DNA of 64,000 nucleotides from JBQKLI01 sp012798975 (lineage in GTDB: Bacteria > Bacillota > Clostridia > Tissierellales > Peptoniphilaceae). The notes under the pieces are model-generated. The model searched no databases and was not told the DNA's origin. It saw only the letters and a program-made list of their open reading frames with translations. Location of the stretch: positions 1-64,000 of the forward strand of contig NZ_JBQKLI010000013.1 in assembly GCF_052116305.1 (NCBI RefSeq), given 5' to 3'. Positions 34,175 through 43,246 of this stretch are shown piece by piece. Position 1 is the first letter of the stretch, and each line of letters opens with the position of its first letter. The position numbers were made by a program, and so were the translations under genes.

Positions 34175-35926
34175 TTATCCCTCCTCCTTTAATCGGTCTT
34201 CTAACAGCTGCTTCTCGTAAATTCGTTTATACAAACCTTCTTCTTTCAGAAGCTCTTCATGTTTTCCTCGTTGTACGATCCTTCCTTCATCAAGAACTAT
34301 AATATGATCTGCTTCTTTTACTGTTGAGATTCTCTGGCTGATGAGAATCAAGGTCTGTTCTTTTATTTTTTCTAATCCTTCAAGGATGTTTTCTTCTGTT
34401 TCTGTGTCCACTGCGGATAAACTGTCGTCGAGAATGATTACAGGAGCATCTTTCAGATAGGCTCTGGCAATAGAAATTCTCTGCTTCTGTCCTCCGGAAA
34501 GAGTTACTCCCCGTTCTCCAACCATCGTTTCATACTTGTCTGGAAACTTCATAATATCCTCATGAATATCTGCAAATTTCGCTGCTTCTACGACTCGTTC
34601 TTTTGAAACTTTTTCTTGAGAAGAAAAAGCGATATTGTCTTCAATACTCTTTGAGAAGAGGAAATTATCTTGAGGAGCATAGGCGATATTCTCCCTTAGG
34701 TTTGCCAGGGAAAGATCACGGATATCCACATTTTCTAAAGCAACCCTTCCCTTCGTCGCATCATATACCCGAAGAATAAGACTGACTAATGTTGTTTTTC
34801 CGCTGCCGGTTTTTCCCAAAATAGCCAACGACTGTCCTGCGGGGATCTCTAAGTTGATATCCTTTAGAATCTCCGGTCCATTCGGATAATGAAAGGACAC
34901 ATTCTCAAAGGAGATCTTTCCTGAAGGATTTTTTAAAACAACTGGATTTTCCTTTTCTACAAGACTGCTTTGTTCTTTGTGAATAGCCTGAAGTCTTTCC
35001 ATAGAGGCCACCCCTCTTTGAAACATGCTGAAAACCATGCCGAGAGCTACCAGCGGCCATACGATCATAAAAAGATAGTTGACTACTGCAAGAAAATCCC
35101 CCAAAGTCAGCGCCCCGACAAAGATCTGCTGAGTTCCGTAGACCATAAAGATTACAAAACTAATTCCGGAAATTCCTGTAATTAAAGGATCGAAAAGCCC
35201 TGAGATTTTGATCTGCTTGAGATTCTTCTCCATATAGTCTTTATTGTTTTTTTCAAATTCTTTTTCTCGTTCTTTCTCGATGCCGTAGGTCTTGATAACC
35301 CGCACACCGGATAAATTTTCCTGAACAATATCCGTCATCGCAGAAAAAGAGTTCTGCACCGCTAAACTTCTAGCATGCATTTTCGTGCTGAAAAGACGAA
35401 CCACAATAGAAATAACAGGCAGAGCAAGAAGACCTACCGCCGCCGTTTTTAGTCCTACTGTATACACCATCATAAAAACGGTCAGTATAGTCATAAAAAG
35501 AGAATCTACAATAAGCATAATCCCCGGCCCCATAGCCATACGCACCGTACTGATGTCGTTTGTCGCATGAGCCATAAGGTCTCCGACCTTGCTTTTATTA
35601 TAAAAATCCGCATCCAATGTTAAGAAATGCTTAAAAAGATGATCCCTAAGATCATATTCCAAGTCTCGGCTTGTTCCATATAGAAGCATTCTCCATAAGA
35701 AACGTCCGCCGGAGATGAGTACCCCTAAAAGGATCATCCAGCCCGCAGACTGAAGAATTCTTTCTTGTGAAAGCTGGGAAAACTGAACCCAGTCCGTAAA
35801 CTGCCGTATTACCTGAGGCACTAGAAGACTCAATCCGTCTACAATAATTAAAAACAATGCCCCGATAATATATTTCCATCTGTATTTTTTTATGAAGGGC
35901 GCCATCATACGAAATGCTTTAATCAT
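34175..35926 (-). CDS. ABC exporter half-transporter, degenerate-site subunit
   Basis: 583 residues with an ABC1 membrane domain (PFIKKYRWKYIIGALFLI...) and ATPase domain GKTGSGKTT, signature LSGGQKQRISIARA. Walker B reads VIILDDSLSAVDT: Asp replaces the catalytic Glu, the usual sign of the non-hydrolysing site in heterodimeric exporters. Its stop is adjacent to the start of the canonical partner, indicating a coupled pair. No regulator is adjacent, so the substrate cannot be inferred. Confidence 0.9.
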   Translation of the reverse strand: MIKAFRMMAPFIKKYRWKYIIGALFLIIVDGLSLLVPQVIRQFTDWVQFSQLSQERILQSAGWMILLGVLISGGRFLWRMLLYGTSRDLEYDLRDHLFKHFLTLDADFYNKSKVGDLMAHATNDISTVRMAMGPGIMLIVDSLFMTILTVFMMVYTVGLKTAAVGLLALPVISIVVRLFSTKMHARSLAVQNSFSAMTDIVQENLSGVRVIKTYGIEKEREKEFEKNNKDYMEKNLKQIKISGLFDPLITGISGISFVIFMVYGTQQIFVGALTLGDFLAVVNYLFMIVWPLVALGMVFSMFQRGVASMERLQAIHKEQSSLVEKENPVVLKNPSGKISFENVSFHYPNGPEILKDINLEIPAGQSLAILGKTGSGKTTLVSLILRVYDATKGRVALENVDIRDLSLANLRENIAYAPQDNFLFSKSIEDNIAFSSQEKVSKERVVEAAKFADIHEDIMKFPDKYETMVGERGVTLSGGQKQRISIARAYLKDAPVIILDDSLSAVDTETEENILEGLEKIKEQTLILISQRISTVKEADHIIVLDEGRIVQRGKHEELLKEEGLYKRIYEKQLLEDRLKEEG

Positions 35927-35981
35927 ACTGTTCCCTCCTTATTGTTTTTTTCATTCTTCCCCCTATCTGTTTCATTAAGAA

Positions 35982-36016
35982 GACATCCTGTATATTTATA
36001 CCCAAGGATGTCCTTA
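35982..36016 (-). terminator. Possible terminator after the Prx-like gene
   Basis: GACATCC...GGATGTC with a 20-nt loop; the T-rich tail on the complement is weak. Confidence 0.45.
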
Positions 36017-36034
36017 TTGTAATATTGTAATTTA

Positions 36035-36484
36035 TTAACTCTTTCCTTTATCACTATATAAAGATAAAACATCTTCTATATCCGGAATATCCTTCATGCT
36101 TTGTCCCCAGTGTTTTTCAATAACATTTCCTTCCGAGTCCGCTGCGATCTGGAAAGGCATCCGGCCTAGTTTATACCATTTGCTCTCTTGCCCGTATTCT
36201 TTCATAATTTTTTTCGCATCGGGGAATCCTATAAAGGGCATTTTATTTTCTTTCCAATATTTCCGGAAATCTTCATTGTTTTCCGGACCGAACACAAGGA
36301 TTCGGATATTTTTCTTTTCAAATTCTTCTTTATGGTCTCTTAACTGATCCATATGCCTGCGGCAAAAGGGTCAAATAAAACCTCTGTTAAAAACAAGATA
36401 GAGATTTTCTCCCTGAAAATCCTTTAGAGATCTTTTCTTGCCGTATAGATCTTCTGCCTGAAAATCTTTCAGCTTTTCTTTCAT
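36035..36484 (-). CDS. Peroxiredoxin/AhpC-TSA-like thiol oxidoreductase with Sec (U-x2-C)
   Basis: From the ATG at 36484 (GAGGAGAG site) the 149-residue thioredoxin-fold protein reads NRGFI-UGA-PFCRRHMDQLRD at residues 33-47. Family members have RG-x2-CPFCR at this position, so UGA at 36371-36373 (codon 38) takes the place of the first active-site Cys, Cys41 being the second. The rest follows the AhpC/TSA-like pattern (ILVFGPENNEDFRKYWKEN, FIGFPD, RMPFQIAADSEG). A hairpin with loop AGTTAA lies 25 nt downstream. It starts two bases after a DUF445 stop, so it is the third gene of that operon. Likely a thiol-dependent peroxidase or disulfide reductase; starting at the downstream ATG (36352) would delete the active site. 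Confidence 0.87.
36331..36353 (-). promoter_or_regulatory. Candidate SECIS hairpin of the Prx-like gene
   Basis: On the complement, TATGG pairs with CCATA and an inner TC pairs with GA, closing the loop AGTTAA. The loop begins 25 nt after the UGA and has G at position two, as in the ATPase hairpin. Confidence 0.6.
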
Positions 36485-36486
36485 GG

Positions 36487-37893
36487 TTATCTCTCCTCTT
36501 TATTATAATAGACTAATTTTTCCCGAAGTCTTGGGGAAAATCTTAACACAAAAAACACAATAATGGAAACAGGAATAAAAACTGTCGGAAAAGCAATGAT
36601 TAAAAAGAGCAGCACTCCTGCAGCTGCACCTACATAAGCTCCTGAAATCCGCAGCCACTGGAGATTTCCGCCGGCGATATCATTTATCTTTTTGATAATC
36701 TGCTCGTTGGTAAGTTTCGATAATAGTTCCTCCATTACTAAAAGAATGGACTCGTACTGGCTCTCAAAAAGCTTTGCCGATACTCGTTTTACTTCCTTTG
36801 AAAGTTCTCCCTTTTCTTCCATTTCATCCATGACTCTTTCAAAGGAGTCTCCTAGGATCTTTCCAAAGGAGAAGTTTTCATTTCCAAGAATTTCTTTTTT
36901 CTCTTCCATAATCCAACCGGAAAGAAATTCGAAACCTTGGTCTATATATTCTCTTAAAGGGAGATTCTGAATCATCTGATTTTTCCAATGCTCCATCTCT
37001 TCTAGAATCTTCGGATTATTCCGGACGTCCTCGATGATCTGCTGAACTTCTCTTTGAAGAAGCTCTCCATGTCTTCCTTCTCCTGTTTTTAATTCCAGCT
37101 GAAGTTCTGTAAGACTTTCTAGAAAGGTTCTTTGAATGTCCCTTGCCAGTTCCGAATATTCGATGGTTTTTGTCTTTTCCATAGCGGAGAAGGTGGCTTT
37201 TTTCATCATGCGCTTTACAAGATTCCCTTCTTTTTTTCGTTCCAGCACCATCTTTCGAAGTTCATCCCGTATCCATTTATAGCTGTGTTCTGTACCTATT
37301 TTTTCCTTGGCAAATTCGATTCCGCTGTGGATCCATAAAACCTGCTGTTCTTTAAAGTTTCTGTTTTCTAAAAATGACAACTGTTTTTCTACAGAGATTT
37401 CCTCTGCTTTCGCGGCAATTTGTTTTTCTAACAGTCTGCTCCATTCCTCTTTATGGCGGGAAATAAACTCCCCTATGATCCGTTCTGTTTTCTCTTCGAG
37501 AACTTTTTCTTTAAACTGATTCTTCCCTAAATCCACAAGCTTTCCGCTGTCGATGTTCTCCATCTTTTCTAATATACTTTCTTTTGTAAAAAACTGTTCT
37601 TCGGATGCTCTTAGGACTCCCTGCAAAAGTTCCTTTCTTTTATTCTGAACAAGACCTGTATACTTTTCTAAAAAAGGAATCGGGATCTTATGGGTTAAGG
37701 CATAGATAGCGATGCCGTCCGCCACTGAAGCAATTAAAACCGCTTCTGCCAGAAACTGGAAAAAGGATAAGGGAAGGCTTCTTCCGTAGAATCGCTCTAA
37801 GAGGAGGGTAAGAAGAGTTAAAAGGGCAGAAAGGATGAGTATACCGTTGGCTATTTTTCTGTTTTTTACATAGCTTTTTTCTTTTGATTCCAT
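36487..37893 (-). CDS. DUF445 membrane protein (468 aa)
   Basis: Two N-terminal helices (about 12-70; LAEAVLIASVADGIAIYALTHK carries the family motif), a long, charged, coiled-coil-rich middle (about 85-400), then NDIAGGNLQWLRISGAYVGAAAGVLLFLI, the C-terminal DUF445 helix. It is the second of two tandem DUF445 genes and directly precedes the selenoprotein gene by two bases. Function unknown; family members are thought to span membrane and cytoplasm. Confidence 0.85.
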   Translation of the reverse strand: MESKEKSYVKNRKIANGILILSALLTLLTLLLERFYGRSLPLSFFQFLAEAVLIASVADGIAIYALTHKIPIPFLEKYTGLVQNKRKELLQGVLRASEEQFFTKESILEKMENIDSGKLVDLGKNQFKEKVLEEKTERIIGEFISRHKEEWSRLLEKQIAAKAEEISVEKQLSFLENRNFKEQQVLWIHSGIEFAKEKIGTEHSYKWIRDELRKMVLERKKEGNLVKRMMKKATFSAMEKTKTIEYSELARDIQRTFLESLTELQLELKTGEGRHGELLQREVQQIIEDVRNNPKILEEMEHWKNQMIQNLPLREYIDQGFEFLSGWIMEEKKEILGNENFSFGKILGDSFERVMDEMEEKGELSKEVKRVSAKLFESQYESILLVMEELLSKLTNEQIIKKINDIAGGNLQWLRISGAYVGAAAGVLLFLIIAFPTVFIPVSIIVFFVLRFSPRLREKLVYYNKEER

Positions 37894-37902
37894 ATTTTCC
37901 TC

Positions 37903-39156
37903 CTATAATACTCCAAGCACTGCCTTAAAGATAAAGACAACTATACTCACCAGAACACCGAAAGCCATACCGTTTAAACGGATCATTTGAAGATCTCCTT
38001 CTGTATTGTCTTTGATAAAAGACACAAGCTCTCCATCGCTCATTTTGCCGATGTTTTCTTCTAATAGATCCCCGATTCTTTCGTGATTCTCATCGATAGT
38101 CTGGGATAAAAAGGCTAGAGTTCTTTCCTCGATAGACTTTATCTTTTCGGGGTCTTCTTGGATCTTTAAAAGTTCTTTTGCAATGAGAGGAGTCATTCTC
38201 TTTTGGACCGCCTCTGGCGAAGGAAATTCTTTTTCCAATGCTTTCCTTAATTTTTCTTCTATTTCTTTTCGAAGGGTCTCGTCTTGAAGCTTTTCTTCTA
38301 TTTTTTCTTCAGCCCATTCCTTAAAGGATTCGCTTTCAAGCTTTTCTTGAGCGGCTTTATAAAGTTCGCTGCTCCATTTTTTCTTTAAAGGATGATCCGG
38401 ATCTTTTGCCAGTTTAAACAGCTCTCGGTCGATAGCCTCTGTAAATTTTTCATAAATAGTGCCGTGGAAGACTAGTGTCAGAATCTTTCTAGAGGTATGG
38501 TCGCCGCTGTAGTTTGTTAGAAACTCTTCCAGCTTTCCATAGAGATACTCTCGAAGCTCTTCTACTTCCCGAAGATAAAGGAGCTGTCCGCTTGCGCTTT
38601 CTACAAGAAAACCGGTTCGCTCTAAGGTAATCTCCTTCTTTAAAATCCCGATCCCGTCCCTCTTTAATTCTTCGTCTCCTGCAAATTCTCTTATCTTTTC
38701 AACCATTTCTTTTGTAATCGCTTCGAGATCAAGACCTGTTATGGTTTTATAGAGAATGAGAGATGCCGTCTCTAGAATTTCTTCTATAGGTCTTATCCCT
38801 TCTTCTTTTTTCATTAAAAAGTCAAAGAAACGCTGTGTAAAATGAAACTCTGCTATTTTCTCCTTTATATTTTCTGGAGAAAGAACATCGGCGGTTAAAA
38901 ATTCCCGGATCTCCCGAACGAGTTTCGGGCGGTCCTTGATAATGACTTCTGTTTTATAGCGGATATTAAAAGGTCTTGCGTAGATACTGGTAACACCGTA
39001 CCAGTCTGCGATCCCTCCGATACATGCGGAGGCAAAGGCAAGCTGAAGAAAAAGAAGAAGTACATTCTCCGGCAGAAGGAGAAGCAATCCCGTCGTTATA
39101 ATCAACGCCCAGAAACAATATATAATTAATTGGTCTGCAATTTTTTTACGATTCAT
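37903..39156 (-). CDS. DUF445 membrane protein (417 aa)
   Basis: Same architecture as its neighbour but diverged: LLFLQLAFASACIGGIADWYGVTSIYARPF (typical DUF445 start), a long Glu/Lys-rich helical middle, and NTEGDLQMIRLNGMAFGVLVSIVVFIF at the end. First gene of the DUF445-DUF445-Prx operon; gap to the second is 9 nt. Conserved tandem pairing suggests a hetero-oligomer. Confidence 0.85.
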   Translation of the reverse strand: MNRKKIADQLIIYCFWALIITTGLLLLLPENVLLLFLQLAFASACIGGIADWYGVTSIYARPFNIRYKTEVIIKDRPKLVREIREFLTADVLSPENIKEKIAEFHFTQRFFDFLMKKEEGIRPIEEILETASLILYKTITGLDLEAITKEMVEKIREFAGDEELKRDGIGILKKEITLERTGFLVESASGQLLYLREVEELREYLYGKLEEFLTNYSGDHTSRKILTLVFHGTIYEKFTEAIDRELFKLAKDPDHPLKKKWSSELYKAAQEKLESESFKEWAEEKIEEKLQDETLRKEIEEKLRKALEKEFPSPEAVQKRMTPLIAKELLKIQEDPEKIKSIEERTLAFLSQTIDENHERIGDLLEENIGKMSDGELVSFIKDNTEGDLQMIRLNGMAFGVLVSIVVFIFKAVLGVL

Positions 39157-39262
39157 AATTTTCCTCCGGTATTATGTTTAGCACAGTACTCTTGGGGTAT
39201 TAATATACTGTTCTAACTATTGTAACATAATAAAATTTTGAATCTTATAGGGAGGGAAATTC

Positions 39263-39583
39263 ATGGGAATTTCTAATAGAAATAAAGATAAAAGAAGTGT
39301 TATTGATTTTTCAGACAAATCCATTTTTATGAAGATCGGGCTTCTCTTTGATATGCTGAAAGACTATTTTAAGGGAGATTATACTCAGATCTCTAAAGGG
39401 AAACTAGCTCTCATTATCGGAGGGCTTGTCTATATTATTTCCCCGATCGATATCATCCCAGAGTTTATATTAGGGTTTGGGTTTATCGATGATTTTATGA
39501 TCGCTGGCTTTATACTTAAAAAAATCGACTCCGTTTTGGAACAATATGACTTCTGGAGAAAAGGAATTCGAGGAGAGCGATAG
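39263..39583 (+). CDS. DUF1232 (YkvA-type) membrane protein
   Basis: 106 residues; the DUF1232 signature KLALIIGGLVYIISPIDIIPEFILGFGFIDDFMIAGFILKK-type helix pair with SPIDIIPE and DD is present at about 50-88. Preceded by GGGAGG and followed by its own terminator; divergent from the DUF445 operon. Function unknown. Confidence 0.85.
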   Translation: MGISNRNKDKRSVIDFSDKSIFMKIGLLFDMLKDYFKGDYTQISKGKLALIIGGLVYIISPIDIIPEFILGFGFIDDFMIAGFILKKIDSVLEQYDFWRKGIRGER

Positions 39584-39613
39584 AAAAGGCAAGGAAAATT
39601 CCTTGTCTTTTTT
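39584..39613 (+). terminator. DUF1232 gene terminator
   Basis: AAAAGGCAAGGAA and TTCCTTGTCTTTTTTT form a compact hairpin with T7. Confidence 0.85.
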
Positions 39614-39662
39614 TATTGCAATAAAACCGTTCCGTCTCCTTCCCTATAAAATTTTCCCTTGG

Positions 39663-39701
39663 TTAACTTTTTTAGAAGTTTTTATATGATAATAATTATC
39701 A
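39663..39701 (+). promoter_or_regulatory. Promoter with Fur box
   Basis: TGATAATAATTATCA (39687-39701) is a perfect 7-1-7 Fur box. It overlaps a possible -10 TATGAT (39685-39690), with -35 TTAACT (39663-39668) 16 nt upstream. Confidence 0.75.
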
Positions 39702-39737
39702 AATAGATTTATTATCTGTCTATATGGAGGTATTTTT

Positions 39738-39986
39738 ATGAGAAAAAAAGCTGTAAAATCAATCCTTATTATCCTGTCCATTCTTTGCTTAGGCGAGCTT
39801 TTCGGCGTATACCGCCGGTCTGCATTATCAGAAGAGAACTTTTTTTCTTCTCTTTTTCAAAGGGGCAGCCTGAATATAATCGGAGCCTGGATACTAACAG
39901 CCGCTTTCCTTATTCTATTGTTTTCTTTCCTAGAGCTGCGGTTTCAAAGAAAAATAGCAAGACTTATCCTGCATAAAAAAAGATAG
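39738..39986 (+). CDS. Small membrane protein under Fur control (82 aa)
   Basis: Two hydrophobic segments (about 8-24 and 47-66) and basic ends (MRKKAVKS..., LILHKKR). GGAGG precedes the ATG. No family is recognised. The perfect Fur box upstream implies iron-responsive expression and a role in iron homeostasis, although no transporter gene is adjacent. It is followed by a perfect bidirectional terminator. Confidence 0.65.
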   Translation: MRKKAVKSILIILSILCLGELFGVYRRSALSEENFFSSLFQRGSLNIIGAWILTAAFLILLFSFLELRFQRKIARLILHKKR

Positions 39987-40014
39987 AGGGGATCATGATC
40001 CCCTCTATCTTTTT
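39975..40014. terminator. Perfect palindromic bidirectional terminator
   Basis: AAAGATAGAGGGGATC and GATCCCCTCTATCTTT form an uninterrupted palindrome flanked by A and T runs, between convergent genes. Confidence 0.93.
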
Positions 40015-40070
40015 ATGCTTTTTTAAAACTTTTCAAAAGAGCTGGAATTTCATCCCTGCTGCATAATTTT

Positions 40071-40697
40071 CTATTCTTTTGCTCTCATTTCATCTCCAGT
40101 AACCCACATATGGTCTTCTATTCTTTCTCCTCCAGTGGTTGGAGTATAGTCTACAGCATAAACCGTTCCTTTTACAACATTGTCTACAGTAGCTTCTGCG
40201 CCTTTCATTCCTTCCATATGCTCCGCTTCTAAGACGACTTTGTCTCCCGGTTTTGCTTCTGTTTCTTGATCTCTCAGTTCTTCTTGTACAACCCATTTAT
40301 GGTTTGGAACAACTTCTCCTCCTCCAACGGGCTGATAGGTTACTTCGTAAATTACAGTGTCATAAGCTCCGGATACGACAGCCTCTGCTCCGTTCATTCC
40401 TTCCATATGATCTGTAGTTAAAACTACCGTAGATCCTACAGGATACTGAGGATCTGCCGCTTCTTTCATCTCTGCAGGAATCTCTCCCCCGTGATGCATG
40501 CCTTCCATAGTATCATCATTTGTAAGCTCTTCCGCTTTTTCTTCTACCTCGGTATTTTGAGGGTTTATAGGATTGTCTGGATCCTCTGAAGATTCTGTAG
40601 GCGGTGTTTCTATAGGTTCGCCGTTAGTGTCTGTACATCCTCCTAAAAAGACAACTATTCCAAGACCTAGTACTGCTTTTTGTACTATTTTTTTCAT
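40071..40697 (-). CDS. ydhK: YdhK-family lipoprotein with two DUF1541 domains
   Basis: About 208 residues: lipoprotein signal MKKIVQKAVLGLGIVVFLGG then C (lipobox LGGC), an acidic Pro/Thr linker, the His/Met motif MEGMHHGG, then two DUF1541 repeats, each with HMEGM (NGAEAVV and KGAEATV) and a Y-x-V-x-Y-x-P block. This is the YdhK type, often linked to copper or cell-wall stress. The start is set at 40697 (GGGGGGAG, 6 nt away). Met- and His-rich motifs suggest metal binding at the cell surface. Confidence 0.85.
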   Translation of the reverse strand: MKKIVQKAVLGLGIVVFLGGCTDTNGEPIETPPTESSEDPDNPINPQNTEVEEKAEELTNDDTMEGMHHGGEIPAEMKEAADPQYPVGSTVVLTTDHMEGMNGAEAVVSGAYDTVIYEVTYQPVGGGEVVPNHKWVVQEELRDQETEAKPGDKVVLEAEHMEGMKGAEATVDNVVKGTVYAVDYTPTTGGERIEDHMWVTGDEMRAKE

Positions 40698-40854
40698 TTT
40701 TTCTCCCCCCATATTATGTAATTTGGCTGTTTCTATCTGCTATTAACGGCTATTTCAATCTAAACCTATTAAAATAGTCATTAATCTTATATACCCTCTT
40801 CTTCTCTATTTTAAAAATCAATTCTGCTTTTTGTTTAATTTTATATTCAAACAT

Positions 40855-40893
40855 AAAAAATCCCCCATGAAAGCCGCGAAGCTTTCACAGGGG
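40855..40893 (-). terminator. Glycosyltransferase operon terminator
   Basis: On the complement CCCCTGTGAAAGC and GCTTTCATGGGG, followed by T6. Confidence 0.85.
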
Positions 40894-40903
40894 TTGGGGT
40901 GGA

Positions 40904-42109
40904 CTATTTGTATGTGATTGCAAAAGATTTGATTTTTTCGATAATTCGATTCTTTCTTGGTCCATTTTTTTGAATAGTATCTTCATAGACCTTCAACACT
41001 TTATCCGCAAAATGTTCTTTCGAAACTTTTTCTACGGATTCTTCTGCATTTTTCTTTAAATAAGGTTTGTAGCTCGGATTCTTTCGTACTTTTTCAAGGA
41101 AGTAATCGAAATCTTCTTCCCCTTCGTACTGATAGCCGTTGTGGTGATTTTGGATGACCTCTTCTAAACAAGGGTCTTTTCTGCAAAGAGCCGGTGTTCC
41201 GCTGGCTAGTGCTTCGATATAGGTAAGACCCTGGGTTTCGCTGGTCGATGCACTTACGAATAGATCGCCTAAATGATAATAGGTGCTTGTTTCCTGGGGT
41301 TCAACCGGACCTGTGAAAATCACATTCTCAAGAAGATTCTTTTCTTTCGCCTGTTCTTTCAGCTCTTCGGCGTAAGGCCCGTCTCCAACGATCATTAGTT
41401 TTAAATGAGGATCTCTTTTATGAGCTAGAAAATCGAAAAACTCTGTAATATTTTTCTCTTTAGCCAGTCTTCCTAAAGATAATAATAGAAAATCATCTTC
41501 TTGTATTCCATAGCGCGCCTTGATCTCAGAAAGTTTTTCTTCTGGAATAGGCTTCTTGAAATTTGTAATATCTATTCCCGTCGGAATGGTTGATATCGGC
41601 GTTTCTACTTCATAGCTTAAAAGCATTTTCTTTACTTTTTCTGTAGGAACGATCACTGCATCGACTTTGTCTAAGATAAAGCGGGTGAAGGTTCGAACGG
41701 CTTTTTGCCCAAAGGCTTGGCTTGGTGAGAAGTAATGTGTATAGTCCTCATAAACCGTATGGTACGTGTGGACGATAGGAATATCTCGATAACGGGCGAT
41801 CTTTCTCGCTGTAATAAAGGTGCTAAACTCGCATTGTGAATGGATAATATCCGGTTTCCATCGTAGAATATCGTTGATAATCCAGCGTGTTGCATGAAGA
41901 TTTACCCTTGCTTCCGGATATATTTTTCCGGCACTGATAGAATCTAGTATATAGACATTTCTTTCCGGAGGAGTAGGCTCTTTCTGCTCTAAAGTAAGGA
42001 TTCTCACTTCATGTCCCCTTTTTTCCAATTCTTCTTTCAACATGGAAACAGAGGTTACAACCCCGTTAATTGTAGGTTTGTACCAATCAGTTGTTATCAA
42101 TACTTTCAT
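40904..42109 (-). CDS. GT4 glycosyltransferase, diacylglycerol glucosyltransferase type
   Basis: 401 residues of GT-B fold: KVLITTDWYKPTINGVVTSVSML at the N terminus and the donor-binding E-x7-E motif (SETQGLTYIEALASG, about 295-310). The start resembles monoglucosyl-diacylglycerol synthases of Firmicutes and mycoplasmas, which are peripheral membrane enzymes. It overlaps the upstream glycosyltransferase by 23 nt, a pairing like bgsB/bgsA of enterococci. The lipid substrate is an inference. Confidence 0.85.
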   Translation of the reverse strand: MKVLITTDWYKPTINGVVTSVSMLKEELEKRGHEVRILTLEQKEPTPPERNVYILDSISAGKIYPEARVNLHATRWIINDILRWKPDIIHSQCEFSTFITARKIARYRDIPIVHTYHTVYEDYTHYFSPSQAFGQKAVRTFTRFILDKVDAVIVPTEKVKKMLLSYEVETPISTIPTGIDITNFKKPIPEEKLSEIKARYGIQEDDFLLLSLGRLAKEKNITEFFDFLAHKRDPHLKLMIVGDGPYAEELKEQAKEKNLLENVIFTGPVEPQETSTYYHLGDLFVSASTSETQGLTYIEALASGTPALCRKDPCLEEVIQNHHNGYQYEGEEDFDYFLEKVRKNPSYKPYLKKNAEESVEKVSKEHFADKVLKVYEDTIQKNGPRKNRIIEKIKSFAITYK

Positions 42110-43136
42110 TATAACCTCCCACTTCCCCGCCTGGAGAAAGATTTAGTAAATCTATATAGATCTCCTCAAGTCTTCTGCCTACATTTTTTAGTCCGACTTT
42201 TTCTACGACAGCATAGGCATTTTCTGTGAGATCTTCTTTTTCACCTTCTAATAGAAGCTGAATCTCTTTTCGAAAATCAATCGTTTTATTCCCTTTATAA
42301 ACAGCTTCACCTGTTTTAAAGCGGTCTTTGTAAATTTCTATATCCCGAACGATTGCGGGAATTTTCATAGCCAAAGCTTCTAGCAAGGCGATCCCTTCTG
42401 TTTCTTCATGGGATAAAAACAAAAACAGATCCGAGCCTGTTAAAGCGTCTCTAAGCTCCAAGGAAGAGATATACCCTGGAAGCTGAACATTATCAGGCTT
42501 GTTCTTAATCGCTTCTTTTATATTTTCAGGAAGCAGTGCCGGTGCTGTGTAGCCGAACCATATAAATTGATACTGGGGAAGACTTTGTGCAAGTTCTAAA
42601 AACTCACGAAATCCCTTCCGATCAATATACAGCCCTACAGAGACCACTACTTTATCTTCCTTTTTTAAATTATATTTCTTTCGAAAACTTTCCCTGTCCC
42701 CTTTATTCCGATCGAAAAAATCCAAGTCGATTCCGTTGGATATCGGAAGGATAGGTTTTGTTAAAGGATAGGTTTCTAATATTTCTTTAGAATAAGGCGT
42801 TGGTGTTAAAATCAAATCTCCCTGATTATAACAGCGGCAGATCCATTTTTTAAAAAGAGGAGCGATGGTATTTGAACCCTTAAAGGAATTCTTGAAATCT
42901 TCCATGGTAGAATGACCATAGTAGATGATCTTTTTGCCTTCTCTTCTTGCTCTACGGGCAGCTCTCAATGAATCTGGAAAAACTGTATTGAGTTGTATTA
43001 TATCCCAGCTTCCGTCGTCTTCTAAAGTGAAGGGAATATTGTTTAATTCTAAAGCTTTTTTTTGATGATCGATTGCTTTTCCTACTCCGCTTTCTTTCAC
43101 TTTATCATAGGAACCTTGGTACAAATAGATTTTCAT
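42087..43136 (-). CDS. GT4 glycosyltransferase, second enzyme of a glycolipid pair
   Basis: About 349 residues, GT-B fold, MKIYLYQGSYDKVKESGVGKA at the start and HEETEGIALLEALAMKIPAI as the donor site. It resembles BgsA-type enzymes that add the second glucose of diglucosyl-diacylglycerol. The start at 43136 is favoured (GGAG six bases upstream); an ATG at 43175 has none. It is the first gene of the two-gene operon, controlled by a promoter near a strong palindrome (43200-43227). Confidence 0.82.
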   Translation of the reverse strand: MKIYLYQGSYDKVKESGVGKAIDHQKKALELNNIPFTLEDDGSWDIIQLNTVFPDSLRAARRARREGKKIIYYGHSTMEDFKNSFKGSNTIAPLFKKWICRCYNQGDLILTPTPYSKEILETYPLTKPILPISNGIDLDFFDRNKGDRESFRKKYNLKKEDKVVVSVGLYIDRKGFREFLELAQSLPQYQFIWFGYTAPALLPENIKEAIKNKPDNVQLPGYISSLELRDALTGSDLFLFLSHEETEGIALLEALAMKIPAIVRDIEIYKDRFKTGEAVYKGNKTIDFRKEIQLLLEGEKEDLTENAYAVVEKVGLKNVGRRLEEIYIDLLNLSPGGEVGGYNESIDNN

Positions 43137-43199
43137 ATCAAGCTCCATTCCATATTCTTTATTTATTGAATTCATTATATCGAAATTAAAAGGATCTGT

Positions 43200-43227
43200 C
43201 TAGTGTAATGCTATAGTAATACACTAG
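43200..43227 (-). promoter_or_regulatory. Operator palindrome upstream of glycosyltransferases
   Basis: CTAGTGTA-N12-TACACTAG is a perfect 8-bp inverted repeat. AGTGTA/TACACT arms are typical of YtrA-type GntR operators, which respond to envelope stress; the regulator is not in view. Confidence 0.55.
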
Positions 43228-43246
43228 TTTTGCAATCGTTGACATT

